6,615 nt of DNA from Geobacter sp. (GCA_012026855.1 VEOV01000264.1:1-6615); one strand, 5' to 3'; counted from the stretch's first letter, positions 1 to 5,769 are shown. Notes: generated by a model from the sequence alone, not told the origin. Translations and numbers: made by a program.

Positions 1-1
1 G

Positions 2-319
2 ACAACCCACAGGTTGCATGGCGAGGCAGGGGGGAAAATCAATCTTTTCGGTGATGCCTCCATCAGTGCGTTTGCAAAAATTCCGGTCTACTCATATGAG
101 GTGTCAGGCAACAGTCGAAATATCGGCAACTCAGCCAGTGGTGAGTTTTTGAGAAACAACGGCCGGCTGTCCTGGCGCAGTGAGCTTGGTCTGCCGATAG
201 GGGAAGGCATAAACCTGAATCTGTTCTATGACAATTCAACAATCGGCAAAGTTGACAAGCCTGGGATTGAAGAGCGTGAGGAAAAGTTTGGCACAAGATT
301 TATAATCAAGTTCAAGTAG
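2..319 (+). CDS. C-terminal part of a probable outer-membrane beta-barrel protein (5' end outside window)
   Basis: The reading frame is open from the left edge (first full codon at base 2) to the TAG at 317-319, giving about 105 residues of a longer protein. A TTG at 14 is unlikely to be a true start because the frame continues upstream with no stop or ribosome binding site. The visible part alternates polar and hydrophobic or aromatic residues (INLFGDASISAFAKI, INLNLFYDNS, TRFIIKFK), as in antiparallel strands of a barrel, joined by loops rich in Gly, Asn and Ser. It ends with a strand carrying a penultimate Phe, similar to the aromatic C-terminal signature recognised by the BAM machinery. 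There is no Cys. I do not recognise the family. The stop codon lies 8 bp from that of the convergent menG, with no evident hairpin between them. The barrel assignment is an inference from the strand pattern. Confidence 0.6.
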   Translation, partial: TTHRLHGEAGGKINLFGDASISAFAKIPVYSYEVSGNSRNIGNSASGEFLRNNGRLSWRSELGLPIGEGINLNLFYDNSTIGKVDKPGIEEREEKFGTRFIIKFK

Positions 320-327
320 CGGTTAGC

Positions 328-1038
328 TCAGGGTTTATCGCCTGTGTATACCGTAGCAATTCCGAAGGTAAGATCATAATGATTTACGGATTTAAAGCCT
401 GCAGAAATCATGGTTTCTTTGAAGTCTTCCTGAGAAGGGAATTCAAGAACAGAATCCGGTAGGTATTTGTAGGCGCTGAAATTTGAAAAAAGTCCGCCAA
501 CTACCGGCAGTACCTTGAGAAAGTAAAAGTTGTACAGCGCCTTGAATGTTTTTGAACGCGGATTTGAGAATTCAAGGATGACTACCCGGCCGCCAGGCTT
601 TAATACCCGCTGGATTTCTTTCAGACCCACAAGTCTGTCAATAACGTTTCTGATGCCGAAAGCAATCGTTGCTGAATCGAACGTTCCATCTTCAAAGGGG
701 ATTGCTTCGCAGGGTGCCACTTTAAGTGAAATCCTCTCGCTCAGTCCGGCTTTCCTGACTTTTTCGCCGCCCAGCTCGATCATCTGTTCGGAGAAATCAA
801 CTCCGGTAATCTTTACAGAGGGTGGTGTGGCCGCTGCAATTTCCAGAGCAACATCCGCAGTGCCGGTAGCGACATCAAGAATGTGGCCATTGGGAGTATA
901 GAAAATTTTCCTTACGGCGAATTTGCGCCATCTGCGATCTATCCCCAGACTCAGCAGTCGATTGAGAAAATCATAGCGAGGGGCAATGGAGTTGAACATG
1001 TCACGGATATGTTCACCTTTGGTTGTCAGACGGTACAT
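328..1038 (-). CDS. menG: Demethylmenaquinone methyltransferase (MenG/UbiE family)
   Basis: This protein of 236 residues transfers a methyl group from S-adenosylmethionine to demethylmenaquinone, the last step of menaquinone synthesis; UbiE orthologues can also act on the ubiquinone precursor. The N-terminus (VRxMFNSIAPRYDFLNRLLS-like, residues about 11-30) is typical of the family. The SAM-binding motif I is LDVATGTAD at 54-62, with acidic D81 after the second strand (GVDFS). The family signature AFGIRNV spans 126-132, and post-motif LKPGGRVVILEFSNP spans 146-160. Length matches the family. The ATG (1036-1038) is preceded on its strand by AGGACAGGG, a plausible ribosome binding site. It is transcribed divergently from the cyclase fusion and no other menaquinone genes are in view. 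MenG is the better symbol if the organism uses menaquinone only, as Desulfuromonadia do; the sequence alone cannot separate MenG from UbiE. Confidence 0.93.
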   Translation of the reverse strand: MYRLTTKGEHIRDMFNSIAPRYDFLNRLLSLGIDRRWRKFAVRKIFYTPNGHILDVATGTADVALEIAAATPPSVKITGVDFSEQMIELGGEKVRKAGLSERISLKVAPCEAIPFEDGTFDSATIAFGIRNVIDRLVGLKEIQRVLKPGGRVVILEFSNPRSKTFKALYNFYFLKVLPVVGGLFSNFSAYKYLPDSVLEFPSQEDFKETMISAGFKSVNHYDLTFGIATVYTGDKP

Positions 1039-1140
1039 TTAGCCCTGTCCTTTTTCGTGTAAAAGTGCTATCAGAATGGCTCTGCGAGTTGGACAAATAC
1101 CATATCCAGCCACTATCTTTCCAGTTAAATCGTCAGGAAC
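1039..1140. other. Divergent intergenic region between menG and the cyclase fusion
   Basis: These 102 bp must contain, or lie close to, the start signals of two divergent genes. I see no convincing sigma-70 pair on either strand. The best on the minus strand is a TTAACT/TATGGT-like pair with 18-bp spacing, and on the plus strand TTGGAC at 1089-1094 followed too far away by TATCTT. No inverted repeat stands out. An in-frame TAA at 1126-1128 limits how far upstream the cyclase gene can begin. Confidence 0.4.
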
Positions 1141-2544
1141 ATGCGAATCCAGGATATTGCCGACATCCTTATCATGACGCTTCTAGTTTACCAGCTGTAT
1201 GCTTGGTTCAGGAAGACGCGCGCCCTGCAGGTTGTCCTTGGACTCGGTTTTCTTGTTCTGCTTTATGTCCTGACAAAAAATCTTGGCCTTTTCATGACTA
1301 GCTGGATTCTGCAGGAGCTGGGCACAGTAATTTTCATCCTTATCATCGTAATTTTTCAGGGAGAAATCAGGCAGGCTCTCTACAGGTTCAGCCTGTTACG
1401 CAATTTCTTTAACAGCAATGAAAGTCATCATAAACTTCCTGAGATTCAGGCGGTGGTAGAGGCGGCATTTGCTCTTGCCAAGCGTAACAGCGGGGCTCTT
1501 ATTGTTTTCGAACGTCGAGAGCGGCTGGATGATTATCTGTTGCATGGTGTAAAGCTCGACAGTCTGCTCAGCAGTCAGCTTCTGGTAAATATTTTTGAAG
1601 ATGGGGCGCCACTTCATGACGGAGCTGCTGTCATCAGAAACGGTCGTATATCTGAAGCTTCATCCCATCTGCCCCTCTCGTCCAACCAGGAGTTGCCCCA
1701 GTATCTTGGCACACGCCACAGGGCTGCAGTTGGACTCTCGGAAAAGACGGATGCTCTGGTCATTGTTGTTTCTGAGGAGCGGGGCACTGTTTCAGTGGTC
1801 GCCGGGGGAGAACTGCACAAGGTAGAGACCCCTGAGCAGCTTTACAATCTGCTCGTGGAAGAACTTGCCATGCAGGGTGCTGATAACTGCAGATTGCCTT
1901 TGAGAAAGGCGATTTTTAGCAATATTCTGCCGAAATCAGTAACACTTTTACTGGTAATCGCCTGCTGGCTCCTTATAAACGCCCGCCAGGGTGGACTGCA
2001 GACTGTGCCGGCCCAGATCAAGTTCCATAATCTGCCGGAAAAGCTGGTGCTGTCAGACAACCTCCCTGGTGAGGTAGAAGTACAACTCAAGGTTCTGTCT
2101 ACAATATTCATGTCATCAAAAAAACTGGACGTGGTTGCTGATCTTGACCTTTCAAAAATCCACGAAGGTTTGAACAACATACCGGTTGACAGTAAGGTTT
2201 TTCAGCTACCGCTCGGGGTGTCGGTGTCAAAAGTTACCCCTCCCGTGATGAAAATCATTGCCGAGAGGAAAATGTATCGTGAGCTGCCTGTTGTTTTGAA
2301 AACGGAAGGGAAGCTGAAGAGGGGGCTTTATCTGAAGTCTGTAAAAATAGAACCGGCCAGAGTGAAGGTTGTCGGGTCAGAGTCTGCACTGTCACAATTT
2401 ACCCAGGTCAACACTGAGGTGCTCAACCTTTCTTCTTTATCCGCCAATCGGACCGTTGATCTTCCCCTGCAGCCTCTGTCGCCTCAGCTGCAAATCAAGC
2501 GAGATGACCCCGTAAGCGTCAAACTGCAGATAGGTGGGAAATAA
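1141..2544 (+). CDS. cdaA: Membrane diadenylate cyclase fused to a YbbR/CdaR region (CdaA-CdaR fusion)
   Basis: This 467-residue protein should condense two ATP into cyclic di-AMP at the inner membrane. Residues 1-75 contain three hydrophobic segments (about 8-22, 30-48, 56-73), as in CdaA. The DisA_N/DAC domain covers about 90-240 and has both catalytic motifs intact: DGA at 160-162 (in PLHDGAAVI) and RHR at 192-194 (in LGTRHRAAVG). A further hydrophobic segment at about 265-280 then leads into two YbbR-type beta-rich repeats (about 287-376 and 380-467). In Bacillus and Listeria, CdaR is a separate membrane protein that binds and modulates CdaA; here both sit in one uninterrupted frame. Four membrane segments put the cyclase in the cytoplasm and YbbR in the periplasm, matching the separate proteins. 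A typical CdaA is about 270 residues, so the extra length is the YbbR part. The start is uncertain: AGGA at 1135-1138 is only 2 nt from the ATG, but a stop at 1126 leaves no upstream alternative. glmM, the usual third gene in Firmicutes, is absent here. Confidence 0.92.
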   Translation: MRIQDIADILIMTLLVYQLYAWFRKTRALQVVLGLGFLVLLYVLTKNLGLFMTSWILQELGTVIFILIIVIFQGEIRQALYRFSLLRNFFNSNESHHKLPEIQAVVEAAFALAKRNSGALIVFERRERLDDYLLHGVKLDSLLSSQLLVNIFEDGAPLHDGAAVIRNGRISEASSHLPLSSNQELPQYLGTRHRAAVGLSEKTDALVIVVSEERGTVSVVAGGELHKVETPEQLYNLLVEELAMQGADNCRLPLRKAIFSNILPKSVTLLLVIACWLLINARQGGLQTVPAQIKFHNLPEKLVLSDNLPGEVEVQLKVLSTIFMSSKKLDVVADLDLSKIHEGLNNIPVDSKVFQLPLGVSVSKVTPPVMKIIAERKMYRELPVVLKTEGKLKRGLYLKSVKIEPARVKVVGSESALSQFTQVNTEVLNLSSLSANRTVDLPLQPLSPQLQIKRDDPVSVKLQIGGK

Positions 2545-2564
2545 CGTGCAACGTGTCTCTTTGC

Positions 2565-2591
2565 TTGACAAAAAATCCAAGTTGTTATAAT
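2565..2591 (+). promoter_or_regulatory. Sigma-70-type promoter for the LysM-NlpC/P60 gene
   Basis: A perfect -35 hexamer TTGACA lies at 2565-2570 and a perfect TATAAT at 2586-2591. The spacing is 15 bp, shorter than the optimal 17; a TAATAA at 2588-2593 would give 17 bp. Either reading puts the transcript start near 2598-2601 and leaves a leader of about 35-40 nt. It begins just after the cdaA stop codon (2542-2544), so the hydrolase can be expressed independently of the cyclase. Confidence 0.7.
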
Positions 2592-2624
2592 AATCTTTCG
2601 CGCGCAGCATATTAATAAAACATA

Positions 2625-2634
2625 AAGGGGGTGA
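2625..2634 (+). promoter_or_regulatory. Strong Shine-Dalgarno site that favours the ATG at 2637
   Basis: AAGGGGGTGA can pair with the 16S 3' end (complement AAGGAGGTGA) along its full length with a single G-U wobble. The G-run ends 5 nt before the ATG at 2637, whereas the GTG at 2631 overlaps the site itself. This is why the ATG was chosen as the start. Confidence 0.75.
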
Positions 2635-2636
2635 AG

Positions 2637-3671
2637 ATGGTACGTCGCTCAGTATTGTTGTTACTGACAATCTTTATCTTAAGCCCTGCTAGCTCCTATG
2701 CAGCAAAAACTCACAAGGTTCGTAAAAACGAGACATTTTCATCCCTTGCCAATAAGTACCACGTCCCTGTCTCTGCCCTGAAAGAAGCAAATAACAGCCT
2801 GAGTGCCAGCATTAAGCCCGGGGATATTCTGGTGATCCCTCCTCGAGGCGCAGCTCGGACCAATGCTGTTGAGTCGGCTGCAGCCGTTTCTTCATACAAA
2901 GTCAGAAAGGGTGATACCATTGCACGGGTTGCCAAGAAAACAGGCGTTTCAGTTGCCGAATTGAAGAGGCTTAACGGGTTGGCAAAGGGCAAGCTTAAGC
3001 CGGGGCAGGTGCTGGCACTGCGTGATGCGGATCCAGATACTGTTCAAACCAGCAAGGTCGCTGCAAAACCATCTTTGAAATATGCTGATCTCCTGAATGA
3101 AAAAGAGTACGAACAGTCTCTTGCTGAACTCTTTGAGCAGGATACGGTTCATCTGCGGCAGCAAAAAGATGTGGATTTTCAAGCTGATAACGTAAAATTG
3201 CTGAAAACAAAGGCCTTCGGTTTTCTCGGCACTCGCTACAGATTTGGCGGCACATCCAGAAGCGGGCTTGACTGTTCTGCTTTTGTGCAAAAGGTGTTCA
3301 ACGAGATGGAGGTTAATCTCCCCCGTACTGCAAGAGAGCAGTTTGAGCGGGGCGAGCTTGTAACCCGCGGCGACATGCAAAAAGGTGATCTGGTCTTCTT
3401 CAGAACCTATGCATCATTCCCCTCCCATGTCGGCATATATCTCGGCAATAACAGGATGATTCATGCGTCCTCCAGGGACCGTCGTGTTGTCATTTCCTCC
3501 GTTGACACCCCCTACTATCGCTCTCGTTTCATCGGTGCAAAGAGGGTAGCGAAGATTCTGCCTGACCGGTTGAACCTTGATGAACTGATGCTTGGGGTGG
3601 AAGAGGAAGTGGCTGATGATGCTCAGAAGAATGATTTGCTGGGTTTAGATCAAGCGTCCTCACTCAACTGA
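2637..3671 (+). CDS. Secreted LysM-LysM-NlpC/P60 (C40) peptidoglycan endopeptidase
   Basis: This 344-residue protein is predicted to cut peptide stems in peptidoglycan in the periplasm. An N-terminal signal peptide (VRRS followed by LLLLTIFIL) probably ends at SYA, residues 20-22. Two LysM domains follow, at about 26-68 and 87-128, each with the pattern YKVRKGDT ... LKPGQVLAL; these bind glycan chains. After a charged linker (about 145-185, probably helical) comes the NlpC/P60 domain at about 186-305. Its likely triad is Cys213 (GLDCSAFVQ), His264 (FPSHVGIYLG) and His276 (MIHASS), and the GTRYRFGG motif before the Cys is also typical. An acidic tail of about 36 residues lies beyond the catalytic domain. 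A GTG start at 2631 would add two residues but overlaps the Shine-Dalgarno sequence. The gene has its own promoter and a strong terminator. The link to the c-di-AMP gene upstream is suggested only by position. No specific symbol can be assigned. Confidence 0.93.
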   Translation: MVRRSVLLLLTIFILSPASSYAAKTHKVRKNETFSSLANKYHVPVSALKEANNSLSASIKPGDILVIPPRGAARTNAVESAAAVSSYKVRKGDTIARVAKKTGVSVAELKRLNGLAKGKLKPGQVLALRDADPDTVQTSKVAAKPSLKYADLLNEKEYEQSLAELFEQDTVHLRQQKDVDFQADNVKLLKTKAFGFLGTRYRFGGTSRSGLDCSAFVQKVFNEMEVNLPRTAREQFERGELVTRGDMQKGDLVFFRTYASFPSHVGIYLGNNRMIHASSRDRRVVISSVDTPYYRSRFIGAKRVAKILPDRLNLDELMLGVEEEVADDAQKNDLLGLDQASSLN

Positions 3672-3692
3672 CTTTTTATTAACTTGATTAAC

Positions 3693-3733
3693 AATAAAAA
3701 AAGCGAAACCTAAATGGTTTCGCTTTTTTTATT
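3693..3733. terminator. Intrinsic terminator, perfect 18-bp hairpin, probably bidirectional
   Basis: The arms 3693-3710 (AATAAAAAAAGCGAAACC) and 3716-3733 are exact reverse complements, with a 5-nt loop TAAAT. The core GCGAAACC/GGTTTCGC is followed by T7 on the plus strand, and the complementary A7 gives a U-run on the minus strand. It lies 21 bp after the hydrolase stop codon and 20 bp after the stop of the opposite-strand lipoprotein gene, so it can end both transcripts. Confidence 0.92.
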
Positions 3734-3753
3734 GCTGGATTCAGCATGACGAA

Positions 3754-4176
3754 TTATTTAACTTTGCGAAGACCTGCAGAGAAGATGACTTTGTCGAAAG
3801 TCTTCTTGAGCTCTTTGCTCTGGAAGTTAACCATTGGCGGTGAATCAGGGAACTCGATAGAGTCGCCAACCTTAACGCCTTCTTTTACAAGAGCCTCTTT
3901 CATGACGGCAATCCAGAGTTTCTGGCCTTTTTCCTCAACCTCTACGTAGGTGTAGGAGCCGGCATCCATAGTCTGGAGCACTTTACCCTTGTGGCCGGCG
4001 CCTGCCGGAATTTCAACCGGCTTGAGGCCAGCATGCGGGTCTCCACCAGGTGCAGCACCGGCTGGCTTTTGAGGAGCGCCTGCCTGTGGAGCAGCAGCTT
4101 TAGGAGCTTCTTCTTTCTTTTGGCACCCTGCAACAGCAAGTGCAAGTACTGCGAGAACGACAGCAATCTTCTTCAC
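3754..4176 (-). CDS. Small NrfJ-like lipoprotein of unknown function
   Basis: This 140-residue protein has a lipoprotein signal (KK then hydrophobic residues 4-16) with lipobox V-A-G-C, so Cys18 should be lipidated. Gln at +2 gives no Asp-type inner-membrane retention signal, so outer-membrane anchoring is likely by the classical rule. Residues 19-52 form a Lys/Glu then Ala/Pro/Gly-rich linker ending in GDPHAGL. The compact C-terminal domain (about 62-135) begins HKGKVLQTMDAGSYTYVEV and includes GQKLWIAV, KVGDSIEFP, MVNFQSKELKKTFDKVIF. I recognise this pattern as similar to small NrfJ-related periplasmic proteins, likely an OB-like beta-barrel fold; its biochemical role is not established from sequence. 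The His in DPHAG might bind metal, which is speculation. The GTG start (4174-4176) is supported by the strong ribosome binding site just upstream; no other Met occurs before residue 70. Confidence 0.88.
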   Translation of the reverse strand: MKKIAVVLAVLALAVAGCQKKEEAPKAAAPQAGAPQKPAGAAPGGDPHAGLKPVEIPAGAGHKGKVLQTMDAGSYTYVEVEEKGQKLWIAVMKEALVKEGVKVGDSIEFPDSPPMVNFQSKELKKTFDKVIFSAGLRKVK

Positions 4177-4180
4177 GTTT

Positions 4181-4188
4181 ATCCTCCC
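4181..4188 (-). promoter_or_regulatory. Shine-Dalgarno site fixing a GTG start for the lipoprotein gene
   Basis: Read on the minus strand this is GGGAGGAT, containing a full GGAGG core. Six bases separate the core from the GTG at 4176, a standard distance. It confirms the GTG start, which also gives a complete lipoprotein signal peptide. Confidence 0.85.
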
Positions 4189-4218
4189 TTTGTTGGATGG
4201 TTATTGGTCAACAGGCAA

Positions 4219-4246
4219 ATTATCATATTTTTTAAAGCACTGACAA
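4219..4246 (-). promoter_or_regulatory. Candidate sigma-70 promoter for the lipoprotein gene
   Basis: On the minus strand TTGTCA (4241-4246; 5 of 6 matches to TTGACA) is followed after 16 bp by GATAAT (4219-4224; 5 of 6 matches to TATAAT). The predicted start near 4212 would leave a leader of about 35 nt. The region is AT-rich, so a chance match is possible. Confidence 0.55.
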
Positions 4247-4307
4247 TAAAAAAAACATTCAACAGTGTCATCGCTGCAATTGTCGATACTGCATTATGAT
4301 AAAAAAC

Positions 4308-4336
4308 TTGAATATGGGGAATTACTTCTGTATTAT
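4308..4336 (+). promoter_or_regulatory. Candidate sigma-70 promoter for ackA
   Basis: TTGAAT (4308-4313; 4 of 6 matches) and TATTAT (4331-4336; 5 of 6 matches) are separated by 17 bp. The transcript would start near 4343 and carry an untranslated leader of about 109 nt. A second possible -35, TTGACT at 4369-4374, lacks a good -10 at the right distance. The whole 4177-4451 gap is AT-rich and holds no coding frame I can support. Confidence 0.4.
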
Positions 4337-4437
4337 AAAAAGCAGTTTTATTATTGCTTAATTTGCTGTTGACTATATTTACTCATATCGAAAAAAGCAT
4401 AGATTATATAAAGTTACGCAACGATTAATTATTACAT

Positions 4438-4446
4438 AAAGGGGGG
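4438..4446 (+). promoter_or_regulatory. G-run Shine-Dalgarno site of ackA
   Basis: AAAGGGGGG ends 5 nt before the ATG at 4452. It lacks the canonical internal A of GGAGG and must use a G-U pair. The same ACATAAAGGGGG string with the same 5-nt spacing precedes the hydrolase gene at 2637. Confidence 0.7.
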
Positions 4447-4451
4447 CGCAG

Positions 4452-5717
4452 ATGCAGATTCTGGCTCTGAATTGTGGCAGTTCATCGGTTAAATATCAAC
4501 TTTACGACTGGCAGAAAATGGAGGTTGTTGCCAAGGGGATGGTGGAAAGGGTTATCATTGGTGACTCGTTCATTCTGCATGAAGTTCCCGGGCGAGAGGC
4601 ATACAGGTTCGACTATGACTGTCCGGACCATCAGGTCGCCATTGACCTTATCATCAGAACGCTTGTCGATCCAACCCATGGTGTTCTGGCTGACATCAAT
4701 GATATTTCTGCTGTTGGCCATAGGGTAGTTCATGGCGGCGAGAAGTTTACCTGCTCGGTGTTGATTGATGAAGCAGTTCTCGATGCGGTCAAGGAAGTCC
4801 AGCATCTTGCTCCTCTGCACAATCCGCCTAATATCTCCGGTATAGAGGCTGCTCAGGCAGTTCTGCCGCAGGTTCCCCACGTTGCAATTTTCGATACCGC
4901 TTTCCACCAGACCATGCCGGAACATGCCTACTTGTACCCAGTCCCCTATGAGTGGTACGAGGCGCACGGGGTGCGTAGATATGGTTTCCATGGCACATCT
5001 CATCTTTATGTCTCAAAGCGCGCTGCAGTTATTCTTGGTAAAAAACCTTCTGAGACCAATATAGTTACCATGCATATTGGTAATGGTGTTTCCCACTGTG
5101 CTATCAAAGGTGGGGTTTCCGTCGACACCACCATGGGTCTTACCCCTCTGGAGGGGGCGATGATGGGAACAAGGTGCGGCGATATCGATCCAGCAATTCC
5201 GGCCTTCATGATGCAGAAAGAGAACCTTTCTGCCAAGGAGATTGACGGTATTCTGAACAAGAAGAGCGGTGTTCTTGGCATAACCGGCAGATTTACTGAC
5301 AGGCGCGACGTCATTGAACATGCCAATGCCGGCGATCATCGCTGTAAAACAGCCCTTGAGATCGAAGGTTACCGGCTGAAGAAGTATATCGGTGCTTATA
5401 TGGCTGCCATTGGTCGGCTTGATGCAGTTGTCTTTACCGCCGGCGTTGGCGAGATGGGATGGCCGATCCGTGAAAAAGCGATAGAAGGGTTGGAGCATAT
5501 TGGGATCATCCTCGACAGGGAGCGCAACAAAGGGGCAATGACCAGAAAACGGGAGTCCCTGATTACCACCGACGACTCTCCGGTCAAGGTATATGTTATC
5601 CCCACAGACGAAGAGCTGGTGTTCACTGAGGATGTCGCCGCCATCCTTGATGGAACCTACACTGACCATATGAACTTTGAATATACCTTCTCAAGACCTG
5701 ATTTTGTCAGGAAGTAG
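4452..5717 (+). CDS. ackA: Acetate kinase
   Basis: This 421-residue cytoplasmic enzyme interconverts acetate plus ATP and acetyl phosphate plus ADP, and with Pta links acetate to acetyl-CoA. All residues known from the Methanosarcina thermophila enzyme are present at matching positions: Asn7 (LNCGSSS), Arg91 (GHRVVHGGE), Asp148 (IFDTAFH), His180 (YGFHGTSH), Arg241 (GTRCGDIDP) and Glu387 (PTDEELV). The phosphate-binding HIGNGVS motif is at 208-214. Differences from the commonest motifs are Cys8 for Ala, Cys242 for Ser, and GVGEMG (331-336) for GIGENS. I believe these, or most of them, are typical of Geobacter-type AckA rather than damage. The protein is about 20 residues longer than E. coli AckA, with a C-terminal tail after residue 400. 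The start is fixed by a G-rich ribosome binding site and the conserved N-terminus. It converges on pta, an arrangement unlike the ackA-pta operon of E. coli. Confidence 0.98.
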   Translation: MQILALNCGSSSVKYQLYDWQKMEVVAKGMVERVIIGDSFILHEVPGREAYRFDYDCPDHQVAIDLIIRTLVDPTHGVLADINDISAVGHRVVHGGEKFTCSVLIDEAVLDAVKEVQHLAPLHNPPNISGIEAAQAVLPQVPHVAIFDTAFHQTMPEHAYLYPVPYEWYEAHGVRRYGFHGTSHLYVSKRAAVILGKKPSETNIVTMHIGNGVSHCAIKGGVSVDTTMGLTPLEGAMMGTRCGDIDPAIPAFMMQKENLSAKEIDGILNKKSGVLGITGRFTDRRDVIEHANAGDHRCKTALEIEGYRLKKYIGAYMAAIGRLDAVVFTAGVGEMGWPIREKAIEGLEHIGIILDRERNKGAMTRKRESLITTDDSPVKVYVIPTDEELVFTEDVAAILDGTYTDHMNFEYTFSRPDFVRK

Positions 5718-5732
5718 GTTTCCCTTCCCATG

Positions 5733-5769
5733 AAAAAAGGACCGGCTGATAATCAGCCGGTCCTTTTTT
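5733..5769. terminator. Bidirectional intrinsic terminator between ackA and pta
   Basis: Bases 5733-5750 (AAAAAAGGACCGGCTGAT) and 5752-5769 are exact reverse complements around a single central A, in practice an 11-bp GC-rich stem with a TAA loop flanked by A6 and T7 tracts. It lies 15 bp after the ackA stop and 24 bp after the pta stop on the other strand, so each transcript meets a hairpin followed by a U-run. Confidence 0.95.

Noticed and set aside
320..327. Terminator between the barrel gene and menG
   Set aside because: Only 8 bp separate the stop codons and no hairpin with a U-run was seen in or around the gap.
1023..1301. Plus-strand frame spanning the menG-cdaA gap, considered as a displaced N-terminus of the cyclase
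   Set aside because: Its translation does not resemble the CdaA N-terminus and it overlaps the true cyclase frame from 1141 on.
2631..2633. GTG as the start codon of the hydrolase
   Set aside because: It overlaps the G-run of the Shine-Dalgarno sequence; the ATG at 2637 has proper spacing. The difference is two residues.
2592..2636. c-di-AMP riboswitch (ydaO type) ahead of the hydrolase gene
   Set aside because: The leader after the promoter is only about 40 nt, too short for the riboswitch, and no conserved core is seen.
2949..3380. Minus-strand open frame of 143 codons within the hydrolase gene
   Set aside because: Composition rich in Leu, Gln, His and Cys without recognisable motifs; it is a shadow of the LysM-NlpC/P60 gene.
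4482..5003. Minus-strand open frame of 173 codons at the start of ackA
   Set aside because: It overlaps conserved ackA codons and has no recognisable domain.
5013..5669. Long open frame of 218 codons antisense to ackA
   Set aside because: It lies wholly inside a well-supported acetate kinase gene, shows no domain or signal, and is explained by codon bias of the sense strand.
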